From Propionibacteriaceae bacterium (GTDB lineage: Bacteria > Actinomycetota > Actinomycetes > Propionibacteriales > Propionibacteriaceae): 40,763 nucleotides of DNA. This document shows positions 9,740-18,320 of the stretch, one piece after another (position 1 is the first letter of the stretch; the number at the start of each line of letters is the position of its first letter). The notes beneath the pieces were generated by a model, which saw only the letters and a program-made list of their open reading frames with translations, did no database searches and had not been told where the DNA came from. The position numbers were made by a program, and so were the translations under genes. Location of the stretch: contig JADGPA010000081.1 in NCBI GenBank assembly GCA_017882685.1, positions 1 to 40,763 on the forward strand, in the 5' to 3' direction.

Positions 9740-11173
9740 TTACCAGCTGAAGCGTTCGTCGTGGATGTTGGCTGCGGGCACCCCGCACTCGATGGCTGCA
9801 TGGCGGGCGGCGTCCATCCATGCGTCGGCACCGCAGAGGAACACGTCGTTCGTGGCGATGTCGGGCACCAGCTGGGCAAGCGCGGCAGCGTCGGATAGCA
9901 GGCCGGCCGATTCGGGCAGCCAGGACGGGCGTCCGGGCAGCCGGCGTCCCACGAGGTAGTACACGCGGGCGCCGGTGCGGGCGGCGATCGCCTCGAGTTC
10001 TCCGCGCAGCACCAGGTCGGCCCTGCTGCGGGCTCGATAGAGCAGGGTCACGTCGCCGGGCTCGGCGGGCAGGTCCTCGAGAAGGGCACGCAGCGGGCTG
10101 ATCCCGATGCCGCTGGCCATGAGGGTGACCAAGCCCCGGGTGCGGACGCCGGTGTGCAGCCGTCCGTAGGGACCCTCGATCACCACCCGGCTGCCGGGCT
10201 TGACGCTGGCCAGCGCATGGCTGCCGTCGCCGAGGTCCTTGACCGTGATCCGCAGGGTATTGTCGGTGGGGGCCGCAGACAGCGAGTACGGGTGCGACCG
10301 CGACCAGCCGGGGCCGGAGAGGAAGCGCCAGTTGAAGAACTGGCCGGCAGCCACCGGCATGTCGAGAAGGTTCCGGCCGCGCATCCACACCGAGACCACG
10401 TCGTGGCTCTCCCGCACAACGGCGGTGACCCGCAGGTCGTGGGCGAAGGTGCGGTACAGCGGCACGCCGACCCGCCAGATTCCGATGGCTGCGACGGCTG
10501 CGATCCACAGCCCCCACCAGTAGATGGTCGCGAACGCACTCGTCAGGAACTCCTGCCCGGTCCACAGCTGGTGCGGGATGGCCAGGCCGACGCCGAGGTA
10601 GGCGTACAGGTGCAGCAGGTGCCAGGACTCGTAGCGCAGCTTCTTGCGCGCCTTGCGGATGCTGGTGACGGTCACCAGCACCAGCAGCAGCGTGCCTGCA
10701 AGGGCGAGCAGCATGCCCGGGTAGTCGACGGTCATCTCCCAGAACTGCACGAACGGGTTCAGGTTCGCCGCCAGCGCGTAGCCGATGACGATGGCGACAA
10801 GATGGGCCAGCATCAGGTTTAACGACCAAAAGCCCACCAGACGGTGTCGTCGGGCCAGAACGTCGTGGCCGTAGACCCGCTCCACCATCGGGATGCGGGA
10901 GATCAGCAGCACCTGGATCAGGAGGAGGTCGGCAGAGATCAGGCCGGTCAGCCGGCCGAGGCTGGTGAACGCGCCGGGGACGGTGCCCATCGCCTGGATG
11001 CCACCACCGGCCATCCACAGCGCTACGACGACCAGCATGCTGAGCCACGCGGCGACGCCGACGGCGTCCCGCCACCAGCCCGGTACGCGGGCGGGCACAC
11101 GCTGCGGCATGGCCAGCGCGGGACGGTGCGGGGACGCGGTATGGGTCTCGCGCGCCCCTGTGATGGTTGCCAT
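9740..11173 (-). CDS. Ferric reductase-like transmembrane protein with FAD/NAD(P)-binding domain
   Basis: N-terminal TM helices with His residues, then RSHPYSLSAAPTDN FAD motif and LMASGIGISPLRALLEDL NAD-binding motif. Confidence 0.88.
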   Translation of the reverse strand: MATITGARETHTASPHRPALAMPQRVPARVPGWWRDAVGVAAWLSMLVVVALWMAGGGIQAMGTVPGAFTSLGRLTGLISADLLLIQVLLISRIPMVERVYGHDVLARRHRLVGFWSLNLMLAHLVAIVIGYALAANLNPFVQFWEMTVDYPGMLLALAGTLLLVLVTVTSIRKARKKLRYESWHLLHLYAYLGVGLAIPHQLWTGQEFLTSAFATIYWWGLWIAAVAAIGIWRVGVPLYRTFAHDLRVTAVVRESHDVVSVWMRGRNLLDMPVAAGQFFNWRFLSGPGWSRSHPYSLSAAPTDNTLRITVKDLGDGSHALASVKPGSRVVIEGPYGRLHTGVRTRGLVTLMASGIGISPLRALLEDLPAEPGDVTLLYRARSRADLVLRGELEAIAARTGARVYYLVGRRLPGRPSWLPESAGLLSDAAALAQLVPDIATNDVFLCGADAWMDAARHAAIECGVPAANIHDERFSW

Positions 11174-11268
11174 GTCGACTCCTGATCGGCTTGGTTCGAC
11201 CAAGAGACTGTCCAACCCCACTGGCAGAACCGTGGCTGCCGCCTTTGCGTTCCCTGTGAACTCCGGGC

Positions 11269-12123
11269 TCAGCCCGCCAAGGGGCTGTCCGCCAGGGGGT
11301 CCATCGGCCCAGCCAGCGTCCGCAGCGCTGCGAGCCCGCGGGATTCCAGCCGGCGCACCGTGCTGGTGCTCAGGCCCAGCCGGGCAGCGATGTCGGCGAC
11401 GTCGACGGGTTCGCCGGTGGCCAGGCCGTACCGCAGCGCGACCACCTTGGCCTGGTCGGGGTCGATGCGCCGCAACACCCGCCGCACCTGGCGGGCATAG
11501 ATGGCCCGATCGGGGTCGGGGCCGGACGCGATCGCCAGCGCCGGCCCTTCCTCGGCCGGGTCGAGGGCGACGGGGGCGCGGTGTCCGAGCAGTTGCCGCG
11601 TCCAGTCGACCGGACGGCCGAGCGCTTCAGCCAGTTCGACGGCTTCGACGCTGCGGCCGTGCTCCTGCACCAGCGCGCCCTCCACGCCGCGGGCCTGTCG
11701 CAGGCGCATCGCCCGGCTGTCCGGCAGAGCAAGCGCACCGAGCCGACCTGCCGTCGCCTCTGCCAGCCGCTGGCGGATGCGCACGGTTGCGAAGGTGGAG
11801 AACCGGCCTCGCCCCGGGTCGAACCGCTGCAGCGCGCCGGCGAGGGCGACGAAGCCTTCCTGGAACAGGTCGTCGATCGGCAGCCCCGCGCGGCCGGACT
11901 CGCGTCCCACCAGCTTCCACACGAGCCGCAGGTTGGCCAGCAGGAAGTCCTGCCAGGCCTGGCGTCCGGCATCGACGAGGAGGACGAGTTCCTCGACGGT
12001 TGCGGCAACCGGACGGTCGCCGCTGGCCAGTAGCTCAGCGGCGAGGACGCCGGCTTCGATGCGCCGGGCGAGCAGTTGCTCCTGTGCCGGTGTCAACAAC
12101 GGGGCGGATTGCGGCTTCTTCAT
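11269..12123 (-). CDS. Sigma-70 family RNA polymerase sigma factor, probably non-primary
   Basis: Region 2: LANLRLVWKLVGRESGRAGLPIDDLFQEGFVALAGALQRFDPGRGRFSTFATVRIRQRL; region 4: VDVADIAARLGLSTSTVRRLESRGLAALR. Confidence 0.88.
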   Translation of the reverse strand: MKKPQSAPLLTPAQEQLLARRIEAGVLAAELLASGDRPVAATVEELVLLVDAGRQAWQDFLLANLRLVWKLVGRESGRAGLPIDDLFQEGFVALAGALQRFDPGRGRFSTFATVRIRQRLAEATAGRLGALALPDSRAMRLRQARGVEGALVQEHGRSVEAVELAEALGRPVDWTRQLLGHRAPVALDPAEEGPALAIASGPDPDRAIYARQVRRVLRRIDPDQAKVVALRYGLATGEPVDVADIAARLGLSTSTVRRLESRGLAALRTLAGPMDPLADSPLAG

Positions 12124-12245
12124 TGCCACACCCTGCGGGGTGTTCCCAGGAGTTGGCGCCGACGAATTCCGGCGCCTGTGGAGCAACACATCGACAACAC
12201 TTGTTCCTGTGGGGCCCCAACACCCCTGAAGAACAACCCGACCGG

Positions 12246-14132
12246 CTAGATGGCCGGACCGGTGGCGAGGGTCAGCAGTTCCTTGCGCCGCGTTTCCAGG
12301 TTCACGAGCTTGGCGAACATGCGGTCATAGGCGGGCCGGTCGTCCAGCGGATTCGTACGCTGCAGCCTCGACTTCAGGTCCGCGATCTGGCGCGACACCG
12401 TGAGTACCCGTAGCTGTGAGCTGTACTCCCGGGAGTAGCCCTCAGTGGCATCGCGCATCCCGGGTTCGACCGCAAGGCTCACCAGCAACTGCTCGAGCAC
12501 CGGATCGGGGTTGGCGTGCAGGATGCGCTGCGTCCAGTTGCGCTGGTGCTCTTCGCTCGGGCCGTCGCCGGCTGCGAGCACCGACTCGAACAGTGCCCGG
12601 TAGGTGGGGTGGACGAAATCGTCGGTTGTGAGCCCGTTCCAGCCCTCACTGAAGGTCTCCGGAGCGCGGACGAGCAGCCTCAGCGTGCCGCGTTCCGCCT
12701 CGAGCCGACGGTCGCGCGGGTCGGGCACCGGCAGGGATTCCTTCGGCTCCGGCATGCCCGGCAGCGCCTCGTCGGAGTCGTGCTCGTGCCTGCGCTCGGC
12801 CGGACGTCCGCGGCGCTGCACGGTCACCTTCACCTCTTGCCGGACGACGTTGGGGTCCGGTTCTCCCAGCCATTTGGAGAGCTCCCGGATATAGCGCTCG
12901 AGCAAGCTCTGGTCGCGGATGCTGCTGACCAGCGGCGCGGCTGCACGCAAGGCTGCCAGGCGCCCGTCGACACGGTCGAGGTCATACCCGGCGATGACGT
13001 TTCGCATCACGAACTGGTACAGCGGCACCCGCCGTCCGACGAGCTCGCGCAGGGCTGCATCCCCGTGCTGGATGCGCAGGTCGCACGGGTCTAGGCCGGT
13101 GGGCTCGATGGCGACGTAGGTCTGGGATCCGAAGTTCTGGTCGCCCTTGAAGACCTTCAGGGCTGCGGCCTGGCCGGCGGCGTCACCGTCGAAGGTGAAG
13201 ATCACCTCGCCCCCGGCCACGTCGCCGGTGCCCAGCATCCGCTGCAGCAGCCGGGCGTGTTCGTCGCCGAACGCCGTGCCGCAGGACGCGACGGCGGTGT
13301 CCACCCCGGAGAGGTGGCAGGCCATCACGTCGGTGTAGCCCTCGACGACGACGGCCTGGCTCTTCTTGGCGATGTTCTGCCGTGCAAGGTCGAGGCCGTA
13401 GAGCACGTTCGACTTCTTGTAGACGATCGTCTCCGGCGTGTTCAGGTACTTGGCGGGCATCCGGTCGTCGTCGAAGATCTTGCGGGCGCCGAAGCCGAGC
13501 ACCGAGCGGCCTGCGTCCCGAATCGGCCACAGCACCCGGCCCTGGAAGAAGTCCCAGCCGTTCTCCCGGACCAGGCCGGCCTTGACCAGCTCGGCGTCGG
13601 TGAAACCGCGTGCCTTCAGGTGCTGGCCAAGTTCATGGCCGCCGGTCGGGGCGAAGCCGATCCCGAACTGTTCTGCCGCCACCTTGTCGAAGCCGCGGGA
13701 GTCGAGGAACTGGCGTCCGGGCAGGGCACCGGAACCCGTCAGCTGGCCTGCGAAGTACTCCGCGGCCTGCTGGTTGGCCTCGAGGACACGCAGCCGCAGG
13801 CCCGGCTCCATCCGCTGCCCGCCACCGTCGGAGTAGCGCAGCTGGACGCCGACGCGGTCGGCGAGGAACTCCACAGCCTCGCTGAAGCTCACGTTGTTGA
13901 TCTTCTGGACGAAGGCGATCACGTCACCGCCCTCGCCGCAGCCGAAGCAGTGGTAGAAGCCACGGGCGGGGTTGACGTTGAAGGACTGGGTCTTCTCGTC
14001 GTGGAATGGGCACAGACCGCTGAGTGACCCACCACCGGCACGGCGGAGGGTCAGGTACGACCCGACGACCTCATCGATGCGGGAGCGTTCCCGGACGGTC
14101 GCCAGATCCTCTTCGTTGATCAGCCCGGCCAC
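12246..14132 (-). CDS. dnaG: DNA primase
   Basis: CHC2 zinc motif CPFHDEKTQSFNVNPARGFYHCFGCGEGGD; TOPRIM EGYTDVMACH and FDGDAAG. Confidence 0.97.
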   Translation of the reverse strand: MAGLINEEDLATVRERSRIDEVVGSYLTLRRAGGGSLSGLCPFHDEKTQSFNVNPARGFYHCFGCGEGGDVIAFVQKINNVSFSEAVEFLADRVGVQLRYSDGGGQRMEPGLRLRVLEANQQAAEYFAGQLTGSGALPGRQFLDSRGFDKVAAEQFGIGFAPTGGHELGQHLKARGFTDAELVKAGLVRENGWDFFQGRVLWPIRDAGRSVLGFGARKIFDDDRMPAKYLNTPETIVYKKSNVLYGLDLARQNIAKKSQAVVVEGYTDVMACHLSGVDTAVASCGTAFGDEHARLLQRMLGTGDVAGGEVIFTFDGDAAGQAAALKVFKGDQNFGSQTYVAIEPTGLDPCDLRIQHGDAALRELVGRRVPLYQFVMRNVIAGYDLDRVDGRLAALRAAAPLVSSIRDQSLLERYIRELSKWLGEPDPNVVRQEVKVTVQRRGRPAERRHEHDSDEALPGMPEPKESLPVPDPRDRRLEAERGTLRLLVRAPETFSEGWNGLTTDDFVHPTYRALFESVLAAGDGPSEEHQRNWTQRILHANPDPVLEQLLVSLAVEPGMRDATEGYSREYSSQLRVLTVSRQIADLKSRLQRTNPLDDRPAYDRMFAKLVNLETRRKELLTLATGPAI

Positions 14133-14221
14133 GGCCGAAGTCTAGGGCGTCCCGCGTAACCCTGAACGCTCTGCGGTGCACCCGGCACATCCTCGCCGGC
14201 GCCCGGCGCTACGCGACCCAC

Positions 14222-15367
14222 CTAGGGCCCTGACCTGACCCGCATCCGCATCGCGAGGTCGAGCAGCGCAGCAACGGCAGCGAGGCCGGTGACGGGCGGG
14301 GCGAAGGCCAGCACCGAGCGGTCCATCGCCAGCCCGATCAGCAAGGGGAACACCGCTGCCCCCACCGACGAGGCTCCCGCCTGGTAGCCGACCACGGCAT
14401 CGGCGCCGGCGGCAGAGGTGCGCTCCGCCGTGGTCAGGATCAGCAGCGGATATACCGGCGCCGCGGCGAACCCGAACAGCAACACCGCACCCATGGCACC
14501 CGGCGGGCCGCCCAGCCAGGCCAGCAGCCCGGCGGCGACCAGGCCGGTCGCGGCCCAGCCGAGCACCGGCCACGGCCCGACCCGCTCGGCCAGCCACCCC
14601 AGTCCCACGCGTCCGGCGAACATCACCAGCCAGTAGCCGGACGCCAGCAGGCCGGCGGCCACCGGACCCACCCCGATCCCAACGGTGAGGAAGGTGAACG
14701 CCCACAGCGCGACGCCGGACTCGATCCCGGTCTGCACGGCCACCGCCGTCAGCCCGATCGCGACGTCGGCCCGCCGCGCGCGCGTCCGCGGTGCGTGTTC
14801 CTCGCCGTCCCCACCCGGCGCGGCCACCGGCGCCATCCACCGGGCGTGGGTGAACCAGAACAGCAGCCCGAGCGCCAACTGGACGACAGCGATCACCACG
14901 TAGGGCCACCGCCACCCGAGGCCGGTCTGCACGAAGGCGGTCACCAGCAACGGGGAGAGCGCTGCTCCCGCGACGAAGGAAGCGTGCAGGTGATTGATGC
15001 GGCGTGGTCCGAAGGTGCGCGCGGCATGGGCGTTGAGGGTGGCGTCGATCGCCCCGCCGGCGAAGCCGCCCAGCGCGACGCTGGCCAGGAACTGCACGAA
15101 GCCGGGACTGGTGGCGGAGACCACCAGTGCCCCGGCGGACAGCCAGGTGCTGGCTGCCAGCAGTCGGCCCACGCCGAACCGGCGGGCCAGACGGCTGGCG
15201 AAGGCTGTCGAGACCAGGGTGGCGAGCACGCCGACGGGCGGCACAAGGCCGGCGGCAGCCACGGTCAGGCCGAAGTCGAGGCGCATCGACGGCCAAGCGA
15301 CGCCGAGGGTGGAGTCGGGCAGGGCAATGCTGAAGAACGCCAGATAGGCGAGGATGACAAGGAACAT
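14222..15367 (-). CDS. MFS transporter
   Basis: About 12 hydrophobic segments with FASRLARRFGVGRLL loop. Confidence 0.85.
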   Translation of the reverse strand: MFLVILAYLAFFSIALPDSTLGVAWPSMRLDFGLTVAAAGLVPPVGVLATLVSTAFASRLARRFGVGRLLAASTWLSAGALVVSATSPGFVQFLASVALGGFAGGAIDATLNAHAARTFGPRRINHLHASFVAGAALSPLLVTAFVQTGLGWRWPYVVIAVVQLALGLLFWFTHARWMAPVAAPGGDGEEHAPRTRARRADVAIGLTAVAVQTGIESGVALWAFTFLTVGIGVGPVAAGLLASGYWLVMFAGRVGLGWLAERVGPWPVLGWAATGLVAAGLLAWLGGPPGAMGAVLLFGFAAAPVYPLLILTTAERTSAAGADAVVGYQAGASSVGAAVFPLLIGLAMDRSVLAFAPPVTGLAAVAALLDLAMRMRVRSGP

Positions 15368-15533
15368 GTCCGGGAGCTCCCACAGATCGGACGTGGATGG
15401 GTTGCGATCTGCGCGAACCGTCAGCGGAGCGCGACTTCAGGAACGGGGCCGGCACGCGTCTGCGGTCAGCGCGTGCCTCCCACGCCGGGACATCCAGACA
15501 TGTCCGGAAGCGTACTCCCGCCCTTCCCGCTAG

Positions 15534-16658
15534 CTAGGCGCCGCGGCCGATCCCGCGGGGCAGGCGTTCGGGATCCCAGCCCAGCAGGTCGGCAGCTGTC
15601 TCGAAGGCGAACCGGTCGGTCATCCCTGCCACGTAGGTGACCGCGGCCTGCACAACCCCGTCCCCTTCCAGCCCCCGCGTGGCAAGATCGCCTGGCATCG
15701 AGCCGGGATGCTCGCAGTAGTAGGTCACGAGCGCGCGAAGCACCTCGATGACGGCAGCGGCCTGCGCGAGGGAGTCAGGGCGGGTGTAGATGCGCTCGTA
15801 GTTGAAGGCCCGCAACGCTGCAAGGGCCGCGGCCGGCTCGTCGGCCATCCCGACCTGACCGGTGGCGGCGACCGTTCCGACCACGGCCCTGACGAACGCT
15901 CCGAGTTGCTGGCGACGGGTACGTCCGCACGCAGCGACGACCTCGGCCGGCAGGTCGTCGAGGCTGAGGATGCCGGCGCTGGCGGCGTCCTCCAGGTCGT
16001 GGGCGCAGTAGGCGATCCGGTCCGCCCAGCTGACGATCTCGCCCTCGACGGTGGCCGGGACGGGACGGGACCAGGAGTGGTTGCGGATGCCGTCGAGGGT
16101 CTGGCTGCACAGGTTGAGCCCCGTGAGCACGATGTCTGCGCCCCACGGGCCGTGGTTGTAGCCATCGGTGAGGAATGCGTCGAAGGCGTCCTCGCTGGCA
16201 TGTCCGCCGGGACCGTGGCCGCAGTCGTGGCCCAAAGCGATCGCCTCGGCGAGGGTGACGTTCGCCCCCACGCCGCGGGCGATCGAGGTCGCCACCTGTG
16301 CCACTTCGAGGGCGTGGGTGAGCCGCGTCCGCTGGTGGTCGGTGGGGAACACCACCACCTGGGTCTTCCCGGCAAGCCGACGGAAGGCCGTGGAGTGCAC
16401 GATGCGATCACGGTCACGCTCGAAGCAGGTGCGTTCGGGGTCGGGCTCCTCCGCGAGCGCGCGGGCCCCTGCCCCCAGGGCCAGCGCCGCGCCTGCACGG
16501 AGGTGTTCGGCCTCCCACGCCTCCCGCTGCTGCCGCAGGATGGGGACTTCGAGTTCGATACGTCCGCCCGGGTCGCGGTGCGCGCGGACCAGCCGGTCAC
16601 CGGTGTGCCCGGACATCGTCTCGGCCCAGGCGATGGCGCGCGGTTGCAACTCTGGCAT
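15534..16658 (-). CDS. dgt: Deoxyguanosinetriphosphate triphosphohydrolase-like protein
   Basis: HD motifs: RLTHALEVAQ, ALGHDCGHGPGGH, ADRIAYCAHDLEDA. Position near dnaG fits known synteny. Confidence 0.92.
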   Translation of the reverse strand: MPELQPRAIAWAETMSGHTGDRLVRAHRDPGGRIELEVPILRQQREAWEAEHLRAGAALALGAGARALAEEPDPERTCFERDRDRIVHSTAFRRLAGKTQVVVFPTDHQRTRLTHALEVAQVATSIARGVGANVTLAEAIALGHDCGHGPGGHASEDAFDAFLTDGYNHGPWGADIVLTGLNLCSQTLDGIRNHSWSRPVPATVEGEIVSWADRIAYCAHDLEDAASAGILSLDDLPAEVVAACGRTRRQQLGAFVRAVVGTVAATGQVGMADEPAAALAALRAFNYERIYTRPDSLAQAAAVIEVLRALVTYYCEHPGSMPGDLATRGLEGDGVVQAAVTYVAGMTDRFAFETAADLLGWDPERLPRGIGRGA

Positions 16659-16740
16659 GGCTCCATCTTGGCAGCACACCCCGCACGGTGTCGGGCGGGC
16701 AATCCGGAGCCGGTGCCCGCCTCGGCGCTAACCTGTGCGC

Positions 16741-17562
16741 ATGTCCAATGAGCAACCGGTCACGCCGCAGAACCCCGACAACTCCACCGGGAGTGTCCCG
16801 GGTCCGTCGCCGGAGCCGGGCTACGGCCAGCAGCACCCGCAGCAGGGCTACGGACAGCAGCCCCAGCCGTACGGCCAGCAGTATCCCCAGCAGGGCTACG
16901 GCCAGCCGCCGCAGCAGTACGGGCAGCCGCAGTACGGCCAGCAGTACCCGCAGCAGGGCTACGGCCAGCCGCCACAGCCGCCACAGCTGCCACAGCAACC
17001 CCAGCAGTACGGGCAGCCGCAACAGCCCCCGCAGCCCTACGGCCAGCAGCCTCAGCAGGGTTACCCGCCACGGCCGCAGCCGAGCCAGCAGGAGAACCCC
17101 TACCAGATCACCCACTGGGCGGCGCAGTACGGCAACCAGACCGAGGAGCCGGTGCAGTACCAGCAGTCGCCCTACCCAGTGCCCGGCCAGAAGGCAGCGA
17201 AGAGCCCCCTCCTCGGGATGATCGCCTTCGTCGTCGTGCTGCTCTGCCTCGTGCTCGTCTGCTTTGCCGCCCAGCCCATCGGGGAGATTTTCTCCAGCCT
17301 GATCCTGGCAACCGGGTCGACCAGTGTCGACCAGACCACGCTCACCCAGCTGCTCATGGAGCAGGCGCCGATGCAGGTCATGATGATGAACATCGGCTCG
17401 ACGGTCGGCTTCGCAGGCTGGATCACCGGGATCGTCGCCGCCGTCGCCGGTCGGGGCCGGTTGTGGGGCGTGCTCGCGATCGTCGTTGGCACCCTCGCCC
17501 CGATCATCATGTTCGCCGTGATGATTACAGCCATGCTGCCGGCGCTCAGCGCTGTCCGCTGA
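16741..17562 (+). CDS. Membrane protein with N-terminal Pro/Gln/Tyr/Gly-rich repeat domain
   Basis: Repeats such as YGQQYPQQGYGQPPQ, then hydrophobic segments LLGMIAFVVVLLCLVLVCFAA and later TM helices. Confidence 0.85.
   Translation: MSNEQPVTPQNPDNSTGSVPGPSPEPGYGQQHPQQGYGQQPQPYGQQYPQQGYGQPPQQYGQPQYGQQYPQQGYGQPPQPPQLPQQPQQYGQPQQPPQPYGQQPQQGYPPRPQPSQQENPYQITHWAAQYGNQTEEPVQYQQSPYPVPGQKAAKSPLLGMIAFVVVLLCLVLVCFAAQPIGEIFSSLILATGSTSVDQTTLTQLLMEQAPMQVMMMNIGSTVGFAGWITGIVAAVAGRGRLWGVLAIVVGTLAPIIMFAVMITAMLPALSAVR
16870..16977 (+). repeat. 45-nt near-identical direct repeat inside the PQYG-rich coding region
   Basis: TACGGCCAGCAGTAtCCcCAGCAGGGCTACGGCCAGCCGCCgCAG at 16870 and again at 16933, with three synonymous third-position differences. 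Confidence 0.85.
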
Positions 17563-17572
17563 CCTCTCGCTT

Positions 17573-17608
17573 CCAGGAACGGCCGGGCAAACGCCCGGCC
17601 GTTCCTGG
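17573..17608 (+). terminator. Strong terminator-like hairpin
   Basis: CCAGGAACGGCCGGGC-AAAC-GCCCGGCCGTTCCTGG: perfect 16-bp stem, 4-nt loop, just after the stop at 17562. No long U-tract. Confidence 0.8.
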
Positions 17609-18010
17609 TTCGGGCCACCCTCGCCAAGGGTTGGGGGGCTACCAGGCGGTGGTCGAAACCTGATGGCGGGGTATTGAGGACCGTTCACGACGGGCAGGGC
17701 GATCGGGCCCGACGCGGTAGGACGCGATCCCCGTTGCACCTTTCACCAGCAGATTGCTCACATTTGACCAGACGTGCACCCATGGGCCTGACCAACCTCT
17801 GCACCAAAAGGGTGGCTTCATCTGGACGCGGCTCGCTCCATGGGCAAATCTAGGAACGTAAACAAGCAAGGCGAACAAGCTTCACAGACGCAGTAGCCGT
17901 CCCCCGCAAGGTTGCCCGACCCCCCCGGCGCCCTTCTCGTCATTCCCCAAGGACCTTGGGGCGGCAATACGACCCATGACACACGGATGAGTACCGGACA
18001 TGGGCCCCTC

Positions 18011-18048
18011 GCGAACCGGGGTCGACACCCTCCCCGACCCCGGATCGC
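18011..18048 (+). other. Strong hairpin with C-rich loop in a long intergenic region
   Basis: GCGAACCGGGGTCG-ACACCCTCCC-CGACCCCGGATCGC, 13 of 14 pairs, followed by AAAAC. No convincing ORF from 17609 to 18227. Confidence 0.6.
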
Positions 18049-18207
18049 AAAACTCTGTTGAGGTCTTGCTGGCGCCCCGGCTCGCGTTTCGCAGCTGCCG
18101 CCTGACGCACCGCACCCCTCGATCATCTGCCCGGCTCCCAACCCCTCCGGAGTCGGGCAGGTAACACTCCGATAACCAGAGCGCAAGAGTTTTGCTCCCG
18201 TTGAGTC

Positions 18208-18220
18208 AGTAAGGTTTACT
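18208..18220. promoter_or_regulatory. Candidate operator AGTAA-GGT-TTACT
   Basis: Perfect 5-bp inverted repeat with 3-nt spacer, overlapping a TAAGGT -10-like hexamer just upstream of the GH3/ROK operon. Confidence 0.45.
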
Positions 18221-18227
18221 AACCAGC

Positions 18228-18320
18228 GTGCAGGCACCGATTCGCCGCAAGTTGCGTCCCGAGGACGCCCGGCCTGACCTGGGTGGCCTGATGACCCCAA
18301 CTCCGCGTTACCGGCGATGA
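18228..18320 (+). CDS. 30-aa upstream ORF, stop overlapping the GH3 start (ATGA)
   Basis: GTG ... TGA encodes (M)QAPIRRKLRPEDARPDLGGLMTPTPRYRR; TGA at 18318-18320 overlaps ATG at 18317. Confidence 0.4.
   Translation: MQAPIRRKLRPEDARPDLGGLMTPTPRYRR

Noticed and set aside
16813-17075. Possible CRISPR-like array upstream of 17.1 kb
   Set aside because: Repeats are in-frame coding repeats (PQYG-rich) without unique spacers of constant length.
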